From contig CANIVU010000026.1 of the NCBI GenBank assembly GCA_947470805.1, positions 16,569-80,568 on the forward strand: a DNA stretch of 64,000 nucleotides, in the 5' to 3' direction. The notes under the pieces are model-generated. The model saw only the letters and a list, made by a program, of their open reading frames with translations. It was not told the DNA's origin and made no database searches. Positions within the stretch are counted from its first letter, which is position 1, and the number at the start of each line of letters is the position of its first letter. Shown here piece after piece: positions 41,757 to 51,393 of this stretch. Source of the stretch: Acidobacteriota bacterium (GTDB lineage Bacteria; Acidobacteriota; Terriglobia; Bryobacterales; Bryobacteraceae). The translations under genes were made by a program, and so were the position numbers.

Positions 41757-44429
41757 ATGCCTTACCTTCAGCTTCTATTCATTGCCCACCTGCTCCTTTT
41801 GGTCTTTTGGAACTGGCGAATCTGCCGACGGATTTTCGCCTCGGATTTCCCGGCGCTCTTCGGAGCAATCATCCTGGGATGGGCAAATCTGGTCCATACC
41901 GCGCAGACGGCGTCGATGGTCGGATTACTCGACGTTCCGATCGCCTACTTCCTGATTTCCCTTGGGATTTCCTCACTGTACGGCAAGTTTTTTGCCTGGG
42001 CCTGCCCGGAATCGGTACCTTCCGACGGCTTGAGTTTCCGGGAAGTGGGGACGCAGTTGCGAGGGTCGCTCCTATCGCTGGTTCTGCTGGGATCTCTGGT
42101 GTTGATCAGCTGCGGTGTCCTACTGCTGGCGCTCAGCGTATTGGCGAACAATTGGGACACGCTGGCGTATCGATTTCCGCGCGTTAACTTCTACCTCAAT
42201 ACCGGGGCATTGCTCCACCCCAGCAAGGGATTGGACGACCGGTTGCTGTTCTATCCCTACAATGGCAGCCTACTGTATCTCTTCCTTGGGGAATATCAGC
42301 TGACGGGTGTCACCTGGAATCTGGTGTCGGTTTTCGGATGGGTCACCGCCGGACTCGGCGCGTTCTATCTGCCGCTTTTCCTCGGCGGCACGGTTCGCGC
42401 CGGCATGTTTTCGGCCTACGCGTTGTTGACCGCGCCGATCGTCCTTTGCCTGGCAAATTCAACCAATGACGAGCTGCTGGCCGGCGCGCCGCTGCTGCTC
42501 GGAGTCGTTTTTATTGCGGCGTGGTTCCGGGACAAGGCGCTTGCCAACTTACTTTTCGGACTCCTGGCATTGGGGCTTTCCGTCGGCGTGAAGTTACATC
42601 TGATGTTCTACGGCCCGGGATTGCTGATTGCCGGTGTGCTGGCGATCATGCACTACCGGGGGCACCTGCAAACGATATGGACGGCGACGCTGCAACCACG
42701 GCGCCAACAGCTGGGAGTGGGGTTGCTTCTGGTGGTCCCGCTGGCCGTGGGCTTTATGGTGACGAACTACATATCGTCGGGCAAAGCCACGAATAGTGAG
42801 TTCAACAAGCAGGTCCTCAACGCCCCGTTTAACCTGCGAGCGGCCGCGCAGAATGTTGAGTTACTGACCGCGCAGTTATTCCTCTCGCCGCTGCCCGATC
42901 ACGTGCGCGTGTTCGGCCAGGCCAAGGGCGCGGAGGCCTACAAGTCGATGAACGAGTGGACGAACAAGAACTTGTTCAAGCACGTCAAACAGGGCCCACC
43001 GTACACCAGCCCTTTCTATACGTTCCGCGGGATTTCCAGTCCGCTGGCCGAAGGATTCTACGAAGAGACGCTGTGGCTGGGCATGGTTCCGTGGGCGCTG
43101 TTGGTGGGAATCATCTGGATGATCGCCAATCGCCGGGAGCAGGTATTGCCGGTCTGGGTGCTGATTCTGTCTCTGCCGGCGTGGCATCTCGCGCTCTGCG
43201 CGATTCACATTTACGTCGAATGTATCGGCACCTACTATGCGTACTCCGCGCCGGTCGGCGTGGCCGCGCTGGGACTCGTGTGGGAGAAAATGCGTAAGTC
43301 GAATCGCTCGTTCGGAGTCTATGCAAGCCATTTCCTGCTGCTGGTCCTGGCCAGCAACACCCTCATGGCCGGAACGCTTTTGTTCACCAGCATGAAGCGG
43401 GATGTGACGCAGGCATTCCGGGTCACCGATGGGGAGACCCCGGTCAGCCAAACCTCGCCGATCGTCCGCAGCACGCTCGCCAAGGCCAAGCAGGTGTACA
43501 TCACCTACACCCATTGGGAACTGCTCTATTGGAATCTGATGCGCTTGAATCCGGCCGCCCGTTTCTTCACGGGCGATTACCCGGCCAAAGCGAAAATTGA
43601 TCTCTTCCTTTGGCCGTATTACTCCCAGTTCAGCTGGGATACGCCGGCGCCCATCCGGGCGGGCCGAATGGGTGAGTTCAAGCTGCTGGGCACGATGGGC
43701 GCGGGCAGTGAAGTCATCGTGTGCGGTGGCCCTACCTGCCAGTTGGAATGTCCGAACTGCGAGGACGTCTTCTTGCTCCCGCTTAAGTTCAAACGAGCCG
43801 CACCCGCAATTGAGCTATTTGTGAATGGCCCCACGCAAGGGCTGCCGTTGTCGCAGACCGGCTTCGTGCGGTTCACGTTGTTCAACGCAAGCACCTTGGC
43901 CAACAGCCCGTCGGCGTGGGTCCCCCTGGCCGATTTGCCGAAATTCCGGACCTCGGTGCCCGATCAGGCATTCGATCATGTGCTGGTTGAGACCAGCTGC
44001 GAATCGGCACCCACGTGCCTGATCTCGCGGACCACGCTGCCGCTGACGCCGGGTTTGCGCCCGCTATTGGACCAGATGCCTGAATTCAGCCCGTCGCTGG
44101 ACGCGGCCCGGATTTCCGAAGTCTTCGGAACGGGTTGGGAAGGAACAGAGGGGAGCGGCTATTGGAAATTCCAATGGAAACTGCGCCCTGGGACCAACAA
44201 GCTGGACGCAACGTGGACGGGCGGCGGAGGCGAAAAGGCGAGCGACGAACTCACAGTATCGCTGATCACGGAGAAGCAGGTGCTGATCCACCGGAAGGCC
44301 TACAGCTCCTACTATGTGGGCACCTGGTTCCCGTCCAAGACGCCATCGGCCAAGGGCTACGCGGCCTGGGATCCGACAAACATCTGGACTGGCAAAAAGG
44401 TAGAACCTACGGCACCCGCCAAGCCGTAG
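41757..44429 (+). CDS. Large membrane protein, probable GT-C-type glycosyltransferase
   Basis: The 890-residue protein has about 12 membrane helices in its first 560 residues and a soluble, probably extracytoplasmic C-terminal part of 330 residues. An early loop contains NNWDTLAYRFPRVNFYLNTG, a position where GT-C enzymes (PMT/ArnT type) keep an acidic catalytic residue and an Arg. The C-terminal half has beta-rich segments and a cysteine pair (GGPTCQLECPNCED). It would use a polyprenyl-phosphate sugar. It begins the second glycan-related gene group. Confidence 0.7.
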   Translation: MPYLQLLFIAHLLLLVFWNWRICRRIFASDFPALFGAIILGWANLVHTAQTASMVGLLDVPIAYFLISLGISSLYGKFFAWACPESVPSDGLSFREVGTQLRGSLLSLVLLGSLVLISCGVLLLALSVLANNWDTLAYRFPRVNFYLNTGALLHPSKGLDDRLLFYPYNGSLLYLFLGEYQLTGVTWNLVSVFGWVTAGLGAFYLPLFLGGTVRAGMFSAYALLTAPIVLCLANSTNDELLAGAPLLLGVVFIAAWFRDKALANLLFGLLALGLSVGVKLHLMFYGPGLLIAGVLAIMHYRGHLQTIWTATLQPRRQQLGVGLLLVVPLAVGFMVTNYISSGKATNSEFNKQVLNAPFNLRAAAQNVELLTAQLFLSPLPDHVRVFGQAKGAEAYKSMNEWTNKNLFKHVKQGPPYTSPFYTFRGISSPLAEGFYEETLWLGMVPWALLVGIIWMIANRREQVLPVWVLILSLPAWHLALCAIHIYVECIGTYYAYSAPVGVAALGLVWEKMRKSNRSFGVYASHFLLLVLASNTLMAGTLLFTSMKRDVTQAFRVTDGETPVSQTSPIVRSTLAKAKQVYITYTHWELLYWNLMRLNPAARFFTGDYPAKAKIDLFLWPYYSQFSWDTPAPIRAGRMGEFKLLGTMGAGSEVIVCGGPTCQLECPNCEDVFLLPLKFKRAAPAIELFVNGPTQGLPLSQTGFVRFTLFNASTLANSPSAWVPLADLPKFRTSVPDQAFDHVLVETSCESAPTCLISRTTLPLTPGLRPLLDQMPEFSPSLDAARISEVFGTGWEGTEGSGYWKFQWKLRPGTNKLDATWTGGGGEKASDELTVSLITEKQVLIHRKAYSSYYVGTWFPSKTPSAKGYAAWDPTNIWTGKKVEPTAPAKP

Positions 44430-44440
44430 ACCTACCGCGG

Positions 44441-45628
44441 TTAATTCGCGGCGGCCTTTACCTCTTCCGCGGGAGCCGGCAGCGCTTCCGCGGCCGGGGT
44501 CCCGCGCTCAAGCAACCGCTCGCGCAGCCACTTCATCGCCGGCTTTTCAAAGTAGAAATGGGAAAGATAGGCCGCGCCCAATACGATCGCGATGTAGGTC
44601 CAGAACACGGACTTCTCTTTGAAGTCAACCGGCCCGGACTGCAGAGTGTAGTAGTGAATGCCGACTTGAATCGGGAAGTGAATCAGGTACATCGAGTACG
44701 AAATATCGCCCAGGATGCGCAACGGCGTGGTGCTAAGCAATTTGCTGGCGGGGCCCCAGAATAAGGCACAGGTGATCAGCATGGGGAAGACACCCAGCGT
44801 AATGACGTTGTTGAAGCGCGGGCCGACCAGAGCCGCCATCGCCACCGTGCCAACAACGTAGGACTGGATGCAATAGAGGATAATCACCGTTCCGATCAGG
44901 CTGGCGAAGCCGAAATACTCCATGAGTTTCGGCGCGTTCTTCACCTTGGTATACAGGAAGTGGAGCAACCCGCCCATGAAGAAGCAGTAGCCGACGCGCG
45001 TAAACGGCTCGTTGAGCATCGGGAAGTTCGGGATGGGTCCGCGAATGTTCACATGCAGGAAAAGCATCATCAGGCCAAGAGCGATCAACGGCCGGTTCTT
45101 GCGACCGAAACAGGCGGCATAGAACAGAAAATACATGCCCATCTCGAGCGCGATACTCCAGGCCGGCGCATTGAAGGAGTGTCCGATTTCGACCCACCCG
45201 TAGTTGAGAAAGGTGAGCTGGAGAATCAGATGATAGAAATCATTGTTTCCGTAGATGAAGGTGATGCCTGATTTTGCCCAGACCAGATACTGCAGAAACG
45301 AGACGAGTACGAGCGTCGCCAGGTGGAGCGGGTAGAGGCGGGTCAGGCGAAGGATTGCAAAGTTGGTCAGCGTAATCGATTTCTCGCTAATCATCTCGCC
45401 GTACTTCCAGAAGAAGATGAAACCGGAAAGGACGAAGAAGAACTCGACGCCAATCCACCCAAACTTGTAAACGAGGATCAACTGATCCCAGAAGGGATTC
45501 GTGTTGATAATGGCCTCGTTCCACTTGTCGTTGAGATTCCTGTAGTGGAGGATGACGATGATGAGCGAGGCAAGGCCTCGCAACCCGTCTAGCGGCGTCA
45601 GTCGGATGCTGGAATTAGATTCGGACAA
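44441..45628 (-). CDS. Acyltransferase family 3 (OafA/YrhL-like)
   Basis: The protein of about 395 residues starts at TTG 45628, which is preceded by AAAGGG at 6 bp; an upstream frame to 45670 exists. It has RLTPLDGLRGLASLIIVILHY with the catalytic His, GVEFFFVLSGF, FAILRLTRLYPLH and APAWSIALEM, plus about ten membrane helices, all typical of O-acyltransferases that acetylate surface glycans. It is convergent with the GT-C-like gene (11 bp between stops). Confidence 0.87.
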   Translation of the reverse strand: MSESNSSIRLTPLDGLRGLASLIIVILHYRNLNDKWNEAIINTNPFWDQLILVYKFGWIGVEFFFVLSGFIFFWKYGEMISEKSITLTNFAILRLTRLYPLHLATLVLVSFLQYLVWAKSGITFIYGNNDFYHLILQLTFLNYGWVEIGHSFNAPAWSIALEMGMYFLFYAACFGRKNRPLIALGLMMLFLHVNIRGPIPNFPMLNEPFTRVGYCFFMGGLLHFLYTKVKNAPKLMEYFGFASLIGTVIILYCIQSYVVGTVAMAALVGPRFNNVITLGVFPMLITCALFWGPASKLLSTTPLRILGDISYSMYLIHFPIQVGIHYYTLQSGPVDFKEKSVFWTYIAIVLGAAYLSHFYFEKPAMKWLRERLLERGTPAAEALPAPAEEVKAAAN

Positions 45629-45706
45629 CGGAAACCCTTTCTTGATTACACGAAACACTAGTGTAGCCAAGCTGCGATAGCCAGGTAAACAGAGTCCGTC
45701 CGGGAT

Positions 45707-46699
45707 CTAGCGCTTCGTGAACACGAAGGTACCGAAACACGACGGCGTCGTGTTCCCGGCCGTCTCGAGCGGCTCGAAAAACTGAAAATACTTCTTTGTC
45801 GCAACCGCTACGCGGTCGGAAAACTCCACCGTCCAGCCCATGCAATAACGAATATATTCAGCGAAAAAACGCTGGAAGTAACCGAGGCGATTCTGGATGT
45901 TCGCCTCTGGCGAAATCGTCATCCGCCAGTTCGGGTAGTGCGAAAGCTCCAAACCCATCTCCCGGCCGGTCACCATCAATTCGTCGGGACGGAAGAGATG
46001 CTTATCCTCGGCCCCGCTCTTATCGACATCACGGCGGCTGTAGAACTGCATCGTGTTCACGAAATGCTGAACGTCCTGACGCTCCTGCGGGGTACAGACA
46101 TATCCGCTGCCTGCCAGCGCATCTTCGATGAACTGACCCAGAAAGCCCATCATCATGTAGCCGTCGTAGTAAGGCTCCTCGCACACTAGAAGTCCGCCCA
46201 CGGGTAGAACAGCGGCACAACTGCGGAGAAAGCCGTCCACATCGGCGATATGGTGGAGCACACTGCGAAGCAGGATCAACGAGACGGAACCGGTGGGCAA
46301 TAGCGCGACGTCTTCGGCCTGGAGAATTCCGAAATCAACGCGACTGGCTTTTACATCCAGCCCGGCCAGTTTCCGCTGCACGATACCGCAAAATGCTGGC
46401 GAGGGATCGGTGATCAGCAAGTGGCCCATCTCCGGTTGCAGCGCCAACCCGACCGAAATACGACCCGTCCCGCAACCGATCTCGAGGACCGGCGCGCCCT
46501 GCGGCAATCCGTGCTTGCGGCAGATGTCCATCAGATGGCCGGCTTCGCGGATCAACTCGTCGATCGGGTACTGCTCCAGTCCGTACTGCCGGTCATAGTC
46601 GGACTCATCGTGCATGTACGCTCGCGCTTCCGAAATCTCAAAGGCACCCTGAACAACGTTTTTGGTACGCAGAAAATCGTGCAACAAAGAGTTAGACAT
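45707..46699 (-). CDS. Class I SAM-dependent methyltransferase
   Basis: The 330-residue protein has VLEIGCGTGRISVGLALQ for SAM binding, LLITDPSP as the acidic strand, ILLRSVLHHIADVDGFL as the post-II motif and LPVGGLLVCEEPYYDGY as motif III. The C-terminal third (ISPEANIQNRLGYFQRFF) is not typical of small methyltransferases. It is 3 bp after another methyltransferase, so they are likely cotranscribed. Target unknown, perhaps a glycan or lipid. Confidence 0.84.
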   Translation of the reverse strand: MSNSLLHDFLRTKNVVQGAFEISEARAYMHDESDYDRQYGLEQYPIDELIREAGHLMDICRKHGLPQGAPVLEIGCGTGRISVGLALQPEMGHLLITDPSPAFCGIVQRKLAGLDVKASRVDFGILQAEDVALLPTGSVSLILLRSVLHHIADVDGFLRSCAAVLPVGGLLVCEEPYYDGYMMMGFLGQFIEDALAGSGYVCTPQERQDVQHFVNTMQFYSRRDVDKSGAEDKHLFRPDELMVTGREMGLELSHYPNWRMTISPEANIQNRLGYFQRFFAEYIRYCMGWTVEFSDRVAVATKKYFQFFEPLETAGNTTPSCFGTFVFTKR

Positions 46700-46702
46700 T
46701 GG

Positions 46703-47434
46703 CTATTGAGCGGCTCGTTTTTCCAGGACAGTAAAGACGCTCTGCCCCACCGGGGGATGAACGGCACTTTCCAGAGGACGAAGCCAGGGCACAATGAGCT
46801 TGTCGAACGTGGCGATCTGGGCTTCGGACTGTTCGGTCTTCTTGAATACGTGGGAGTTGGCCCACCATCCGAAGAACCCGACAAAGTTCAAGTAGTGCAG
46901 TTGAATGGGCTGAAAACCGGTGGCGCTGGCCAAGTCCCGAACCGACTGCTTCGTATACCGGCGGTAATGCCCAAGCAGATGGTCAATGGGGCCGTAGAGC
47001 GCGCGAAAGGCTGGAATAATCAGTACAACACGCCCGCCAACCGGAAGGATCTGCCACAGGTTGCGAAGCGTCTGGTGGTCGTCCTCGATATGTTCAAGAA
47101 CGTTGAGGCTGACGACGGAATCCAAATTGTAGGAGCGCAGGGCTTCAATAGAAGACGGATTCGAGGCATCGACTTCCAACGAGACAACATTCTTGTACTC
47201 GAGATGGTTCTGGCGATGGCGGGCGACACAGTCGGCCTCCACGTCCAGCCCCACAACCAATTCCCGGTCCAGAATGGTGCGGGTAAAATTACCCATCCCG
47301 CAGCCAATTTCGAGAACCCGTTTCCCGAGCCATGGCTTGGCCAGCGCCAATTGCCAATCAAAGTAGCGATGCGCGGCGCGCATCCTCTCCTGGTCGCGAA
47401 CGGTATAGTCGGCAGTGGGTGTGAGCGTTGCCAT
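46703..47434 (-). CDS. Class I SAM-dependent methyltransferase
   Basis: The 243-residue protein has RVLEIGCGMGNFTRTIL, VVGLDVEADCV, VVSLNVLEHIEDDHQTL and LPVGGRVVLIIPAFRALYGPIDHLLGHYRRY. The last motif is common in methyltransferases next to polyprenyl-linked glycosyltransferases. It is divergent from the GT2 gene at 47532 (97-bp gap). It fits a role in modifying the second glycan. Confidence 0.85.
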   Translation of the reverse strand: MATLTPTADYTVRDQERMRAAHRYFDWQLALAKPWLGKRVLEIGCGMGNFTRTILDRELVVGLDVEADCVARHRQNHLEYKNVVSLEVDASNPSSIEALRSYNLDSVVSLNVLEHIEDDHQTLRNLWQILPVGGRVVLIIPAFRALYGPIDHLLGHYRRYTKQSVRDLASATGFQPIQLHYLNFVGFFGWWANSHVFKKTEQSEAQIATFDKLIVPWLRPLESAVHPPVGQSVFTVLEKRAAQ

Positions 47435-47531
47435 GAGTTGTCGGGATGCTTCCTAACAGGATAGCACCGCGGAGGATGGCCGTATTTCTGCGCGGACTGG
47501 GTTTCATGTGCAATCCTTGTAGGACAATTTC

Positions 47532-48482
47532 ATGAGAATGGGCACAGATTTAAAGCCATTCACGACCGCCTTGCGGGTAGCAGTCCTGATACCTTGTTAC
47601 AACGAGGAGGCCGCAATTGCCGCGGTTGTCACCGATTTCCGGAAGGCGTTGCCGGAAGCGGACATCTACGTTTACGACAATAATTCCAAGGACCGGACCT
47701 GCGAGATCGCAGCCGCGGCGGGAGCGATTGTGCGCAACGAACCGCAACAGGGTAAGGGCAGCGTCATGCGGAGGATGTTGAGTGAAATCGACGCGGATGT
47801 GTTCGTCACCGTGGACGGCGACGATACCTACGACGCCGCCGCGGCGCCCACGCTGGTGCAGGCCCTGATTAACAACCGCCTGGCAATGGTTGTGGGCCGG
47901 CGCGTTCACACGGAAAAAGAGGCGTACCGCCGCGGTCATGTCCTGGGGAACCTGATGTTCACGCGTTCAGTGGAGTGGCTGTTTGGACGCACATTTACCG
48001 ACATCCTCTCCGGCTACCGGGTGTTTTCCCGGGCGTTCGTTCAGTCCTTTCCCACGGCAAGCAGAGGCTTCGAAATCGAGACGGAACTCACGGTCCACGC
48101 ACTGACGCTTAGCCTGCCCGTTCAGGAACTCGACACCGCGTACAAGTCGCGGCCCGAGGGATCCGTCAGTAAACTGCACACGTACCGCGACGGATGGAGA
48201 ATCTCGCTTATGATTCTCCGCCTGTTCCGAACGGAACGGCCGCAGCTTTTCTACACCCTGATTGGCTGCGCATTGTCGGTGCTTGCGATCAGTTTCATCG
48301 CACCTGTCATCGTGACCTTCCTGGAAACCGGCCTGGTGCCGCGATTCCCTACCGCGATCCTTTCAACGGGTATCGCCATCTCCGCCTTGCTCAGCTTCGT
48401 TTGCGGCCTGATTCTCGATACGGTTACCCAGGGGAGACGCGAGGCCAAAATGCTCGCCTACCTCGCCGTGCCACGCCGATAA
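47532..48482 (+). CDS. Glycosyltransferase family 2 (DPM1/GtrB-like) with two C-terminal helices
   Basis: The 316-residue protein has VAVLIPCYNEEAAIAAVV, VYDNNSKDRTCEIA, the DxD region VFVTVDGDDTYDA, DILSGYRVFSRAF and GFEIETELTVHAL, followed by two membrane helices (about 240-262 and 272-297). This layout resembles enzymes that place a sugar on polyprenyl phosphate for GT-C transferases. It could supply the donor for the protein at 41757. Sugar not known. Confidence 0.87.
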   Translation: MRMGTDLKPFTTALRVAVLIPCYNEEAAIAAVVTDFRKALPEADIYVYDNNSKDRTCEIAAAAGAIVRNEPQQGKGSVMRRMLSEIDADVFVTVDGDDTYDAAAAPTLVQALINNRLAMVVGRRVHTEKEAYRRGHVLGNLMFTRSVEWLFGRTFTDILSGYRVFSRAFVQSFPTASRGFEIETELTVHALTLSLPVQELDTAYKSRPEGSVSKLHTYRDGWRISLMILRLFRTERPQLFYTLIGCALSVLAISFIAPVIVTFLETGLVPRFPTAILSTGIAISALLSFVCGLILDTVTQGRREAKMLAYLAVPRR

Positions 48483-48560
48483 GCTGCCGGGGGCAATTCG
48501 TCAGCGGACCCGCGGAAGCAACGCAGCCACACGCATCGCCCACCCGGCAAGCAGCAACGG

Positions 48561-49001
48561 CTAGAGAACGAACGGAACCACTTGCAAATCCAGGCTTCGG
48601 GAGTGAAACAGAACTCCCGTGCCCACCCCGATCCCCACCGCCGCAACAGCCAACCGCCACCAGGTAACCCGCTCCCCCGGTTCCTCCCACTGTGCCCCCA
48701 GCCAGAACCAGAACCCGGTGTTAATCACCGCGCTCACCAGCAGCACAATCGGCTGCACCACCCACATGCGCGTGTACGCCTGCGGCTGCCAGGAAAGCGG
48801 AACGATCCCGCTGAGGAGATTGACCGCCAGCAAACACGGCATATTGAACAGCCAGAACAGCATCTGCCCCCACGTCGCCTCCGGCGCCTCCCACCCCAAA
48901 CTGTAGGCCGCCGCCAGCGCGAACATGTGCCGCATGTAGTAGTAGCCCGCAAACGCGGACACCGTCAAATGCAGCGCCGGCAGCAGCCAGATCGCCCGCA
49001 T
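48561..49001 (-). CDS. Small membrane protein
   Basis: The 146-residue protein has four predicted membrane helices (about 5-25, 45-67, 78-97, 115-133) with a WEEPGERVTWWR loop. Its ATG overlaps the stop of the M20 peptidase gene by 1 bp, so it is likely cotranscribed. No family recognised. Confidence 0.65.
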   Translation of the reverse strand: MRAIWLLPALHLTVSAFAGYYYMRHMFALAAAYSLGWEAPEATWGQMLFWLFNMPCLLAVNLLSGIVPLSWQPQAYTRMWVVQPIVLLVSAVINTGFWFWLGAQWEEPGERVTWWRLAVAAVGIGVGTGVLFHSRSLDLQVVPFVL

Positions 49002-50140
49002 TACAAAGCCGCCACCAGCTTTGCCAACAACGCCGTCCGGTCCGCGATCCGGTCAACAAGTATGCTCTCATTCACCGCGTGCGCGCCCTCCCCAACCGCG
49101 CCCAATCCGTCCAAAGTCGGCACCCCCAGCGCCGCCGAGAAATTGCCGTCACTCCCCCCGCCCGTCGCCGACTCTTCCAACACCACCCCAAGCTCCGCGG
49201 CCAATCCCCGCGCCTTCGCAAACAGCGCCCCAATCTCCTTCGTCCGCTCCATCGGCGGCCGGTTTAGCCCGCCCGTCACCGTCAGCGAACAGCGCTTATC
49301 CACCGGCTTCAACCCGCGAAATTTCTTCTCCAAATAGGCCCCGTCGCGCAGCCGCGCAATGCGCAGGTCCACTTCCACCACCGCCTCCGCCGGCACCACA
49401 TTGGTTCGCGTCCCGCCGCGAATGACGCCCGGGTTCACCGTCAGGCCCTTGTCCAAATCCGTAAACCCGGCGATCACCGCAATCTGCCGCGCCAGCTCGT
49501 TGATGGCGTTAGCGCCGTTTGAAAAATCCACGCCCGCATGCGCGGCCTTACCGTGCACCGTAACCTCATAACCACCCACGCCCTTGCGCGCGGTCTTCAA
49601 CTTTCCAGTCAACCCCGTGCCCGGTTCCAACACCAGAACGCACTTCGACTTCAATGCCATCGCCTCCGTCAGCGCCCGCGACGAGTGGCTGCCCACTTCC
49701 TCATCCGAGTTCAACTGCAGCACCACCTTCGACGCTACCGGAATATCCAGCTCCCGCAACGCGCGCATGGCGTGAATGAAAAACGCCACGCCGCCCTTCA
49801 TGTCCAACACGCCCGGGCCCCACAACCGCCCATCGGCCACACGCCACGGCATGGTTTTCAAAATCCCCAGCGGGTACACCGTATCGGTATGTCCCAGCGC
49901 CAGCACCTGCCCGGTCTTCTTCTTCCCCGGCAGATTGAAGTCAATCAGCAGGTGGTCCCCGTAGGTCCCCCCTCTCTTGCGCGTCAGCTTCGCCTCGCCG
50001 CTCAGCATGTCGCAAAGCTGCTCCACGTGGCGGTTCACGGCGTCGCGGTCGTCGCTGGGCGACTCCACCTCCACCATCTGGCGGATCGTCTCAATAATGG
50101 CGGCTTGGTGCGCCTGTGTAAACGCGAGAATTGGGTCCAT
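49001..50140 (-). CDS. M20-family metallopeptidase (glutamate carboxypeptidase/CPG2-like)
   Basis: The 379-residue protein has LALGHTDTVYPLG (first zinc His and base Asp), GPGVLDMKGGVAF (bridging Asp), LQLNSDEEVGSHSSR (catalytic Glu) and VLEPGTGLTGKLKTARKG. A dimerisation domain sits at about 180-290. No signal peptide is visible, so it is probably cytoplasmic. It would release a C-terminal residue or deacylate an amino acid. It is divergent from fabZ with only 24 bp between the starts. Confidence 0.9.
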   Translation of the reverse strand: MDPILAFTQAHQAAIIETIRQMVEVESPSDDRDAVNRHVEQLCDMLSGEAKLTRKRGGTYGDHLLIDFNLPGKKKTGQVLALGHTDTVYPLGILKTMPWRVADGRLWGPGVLDMKGGVAFFIHAMRALRELDIPVASKVVLQLNSDEEVGSHSSRALTEAMALKSKCVLVLEPGTGLTGKLKTARKGVGGYEVTVHGKAAHAGVDFSNGANAINELARQIAVIAGFTDLDKGLTVNPGVIRGGTRTNVVPAEAVVEVDLRIARLRDGAYLEKKFRGLKPVDKRCSLTVTGGLNRPPMERTKEIGALFAKARGLAAELGVVLEESATGGGSDGNFSAALGVPTLDGLGAVGEGAHAVNESILVDRIADRTALLAKLVAAL

Positions 50141-50164
50141 GCTCTGTTACAATCGCTAGTTTAC

Positions 50165-50608
50165 ATGGCTATTCTGGACATCGACGCGATTCGCGACATT
50201 CTGCCGCACCGCTATCCCTTTTTGTTGGTCGACCGGATTGTCGAAATGGAGCCGGATCGCATCGTCGGAATCAAGAACGTTTCCGTCAACGAACCCTTCT
50301 TTATGGGCCATTTTCCGGACTTTCCAGTGATGCCCGGCGTCTTGATCACCGAGAGCATGGCGCAAGTCGCCGGCATTCTGGTGCTCAAAGAAATTCCCGA
50401 CCGGCATCAGAAGCTGGTGCTGCTCGCCTCCGTCGACGGTGCAAAATTTCGCCGCCCTGTACGCCCAGGCGACCAGTTGCGCATCGAAATGAAGATGATC
50501 AGCAAAAAGTCCACGATCTGCAAGATGTCCGGGGAAGTGACTGTCGACGGCGTCATCGTCGCTGAAGCCACTCTGATGTGCGTCATTCGCGACCGCGTTA
50601 TCGCCTAA
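50165..50608 (+). CDS. fabZ: 3-hydroxyacyl-ACP dehydratase FabZ
   Basis: The ATG at 50165 gives 147 residues with ILPHRYPFLLVDRI and the active-site stretch GHFPDFPVMPGVLITESMAQVAG. The catalytic His and Glu are both present. It dehydrates 3-hydroxyacyl-ACP in fatty-acid synthesis and competes with LpxA for hydroxyacyl-ACP. It heads the lipid A operon (6 bp before lpxA). A TACAAT -10-like box at 50148-50153 would give a very short leader. Confidence 0.95.
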   Translation: MAILDIDAIRDILPHRYPFLLVDRIVEMEPDRIVGIKNVSVNEPFFMGHFPDFPVMPGVLITESMAQVAGILVLKEIPDRHQKLVLLASVDGAKFRRPVRPGDQLRIEMKMISKKSTICKMSGEVTVDGVIVAEATLMCVIRDRVIA

Positions 50609-50614
50609 AATCGC

Positions 50615-51391
50615 ATGCCGATCCATCCGACCGCCATCGTTGATCCCGCCGCACGGATCGACGAAACCGCCATCGTCGGACCCTTCTGCGTCATCGGTGC
50701 CGAAGTCGAAATCGGAGCCCGCACGGAACTGAAGGCCCATGTCTATGTGGAAGGCCCCACCTGGATCGGCGAAGACAATCTGTTCTACCCGTATGCGAGC
50801 GTCGGCGTCGCCTCGCAGGACCTGAAGTACAAGGGCGAACGCGCCGAAACCCACATTGGCTCCCGCAACAAAATCCGCGAATTCGTCACCATCCACCGCG
50901 GCACCGAAGGCGGCGGCCTGAAAACCGTCGTCGGTGACGACAATCTGCTGATGGCCTACACCCACGTGGCGCACGACGTCCAAATGGGCTCGCACTGCGT
51001 ACTGGCCAACGCCGTCACCCTCGCCGGCCACGTCTTCATCGGCGATTGGGCCGTCATCGGCGCCTTCAGCGGCGTGCACCAGTTCTGCCGCATCGGCCGC
51101 CATTCCATGATCGGTGGCTACAGCGTCATCACGCAGGACGTCATGCCCTTCGCCACCATCGTCACGCCGCGCGAATCGAAGGCGTTCGGCGCCAATGCCA
51201 CCGGCCTCGAACGGCGCGGGTTCAATGCGGCCACCGTCGAAAACCTGCAAAACGCGCTGCGCTTGCTCACCCGTGGCAAACTGAACACCTCGCAGGCGAT
51301 TGATAAAATTCGGGAGGAGATCCCGGCGTGTGAAGAGGTGGAGGAGCTCATCGCGTTCATCCAGTCTTCCGAACGCGGCGTGATCAAGTAG
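50615..51391 (+). CDS. lpxA: UDP-N-acetylglucosamine acyltransferase LpxA
   Basis: The 258-residue left-handed beta-helix protein has hexapeptide repeats (IGPFCVIGAEVEIGA, HIGSRNKIREFVTIHRGT) and AYTHVAHDVQMG, which holds the catalytic His at the equivalent of E. coli His125. It starts lipid A synthesis by acylating the 3-position of UDP-GlcNAc. Its place between fabZ and lpxI is the usual lipid A context. Confidence 0.95.
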   Translation: MPIHPTAIVDPAARIDETAIVGPFCVIGAEVEIGARTELKAHVYVEGPTWIGEDNLFYPYASVGVASQDLKYKGERAETHIGSRNKIREFVTIHRGTEGGGLKTVVGDDNLLMAYTHVAHDVQMGSHCVLANAVTLAGHVFIGDWAVIGAFSGVHQFCRIGRHSMIGGYSVITQDVMPFATIVTPRESKAFGANATGLERRGFNAATVENLQNALRLLTRGKLNTSQAIDKIREEIPACEEVEELIAFIQSSERGVIK

Positions 51392-51393
51392 CC

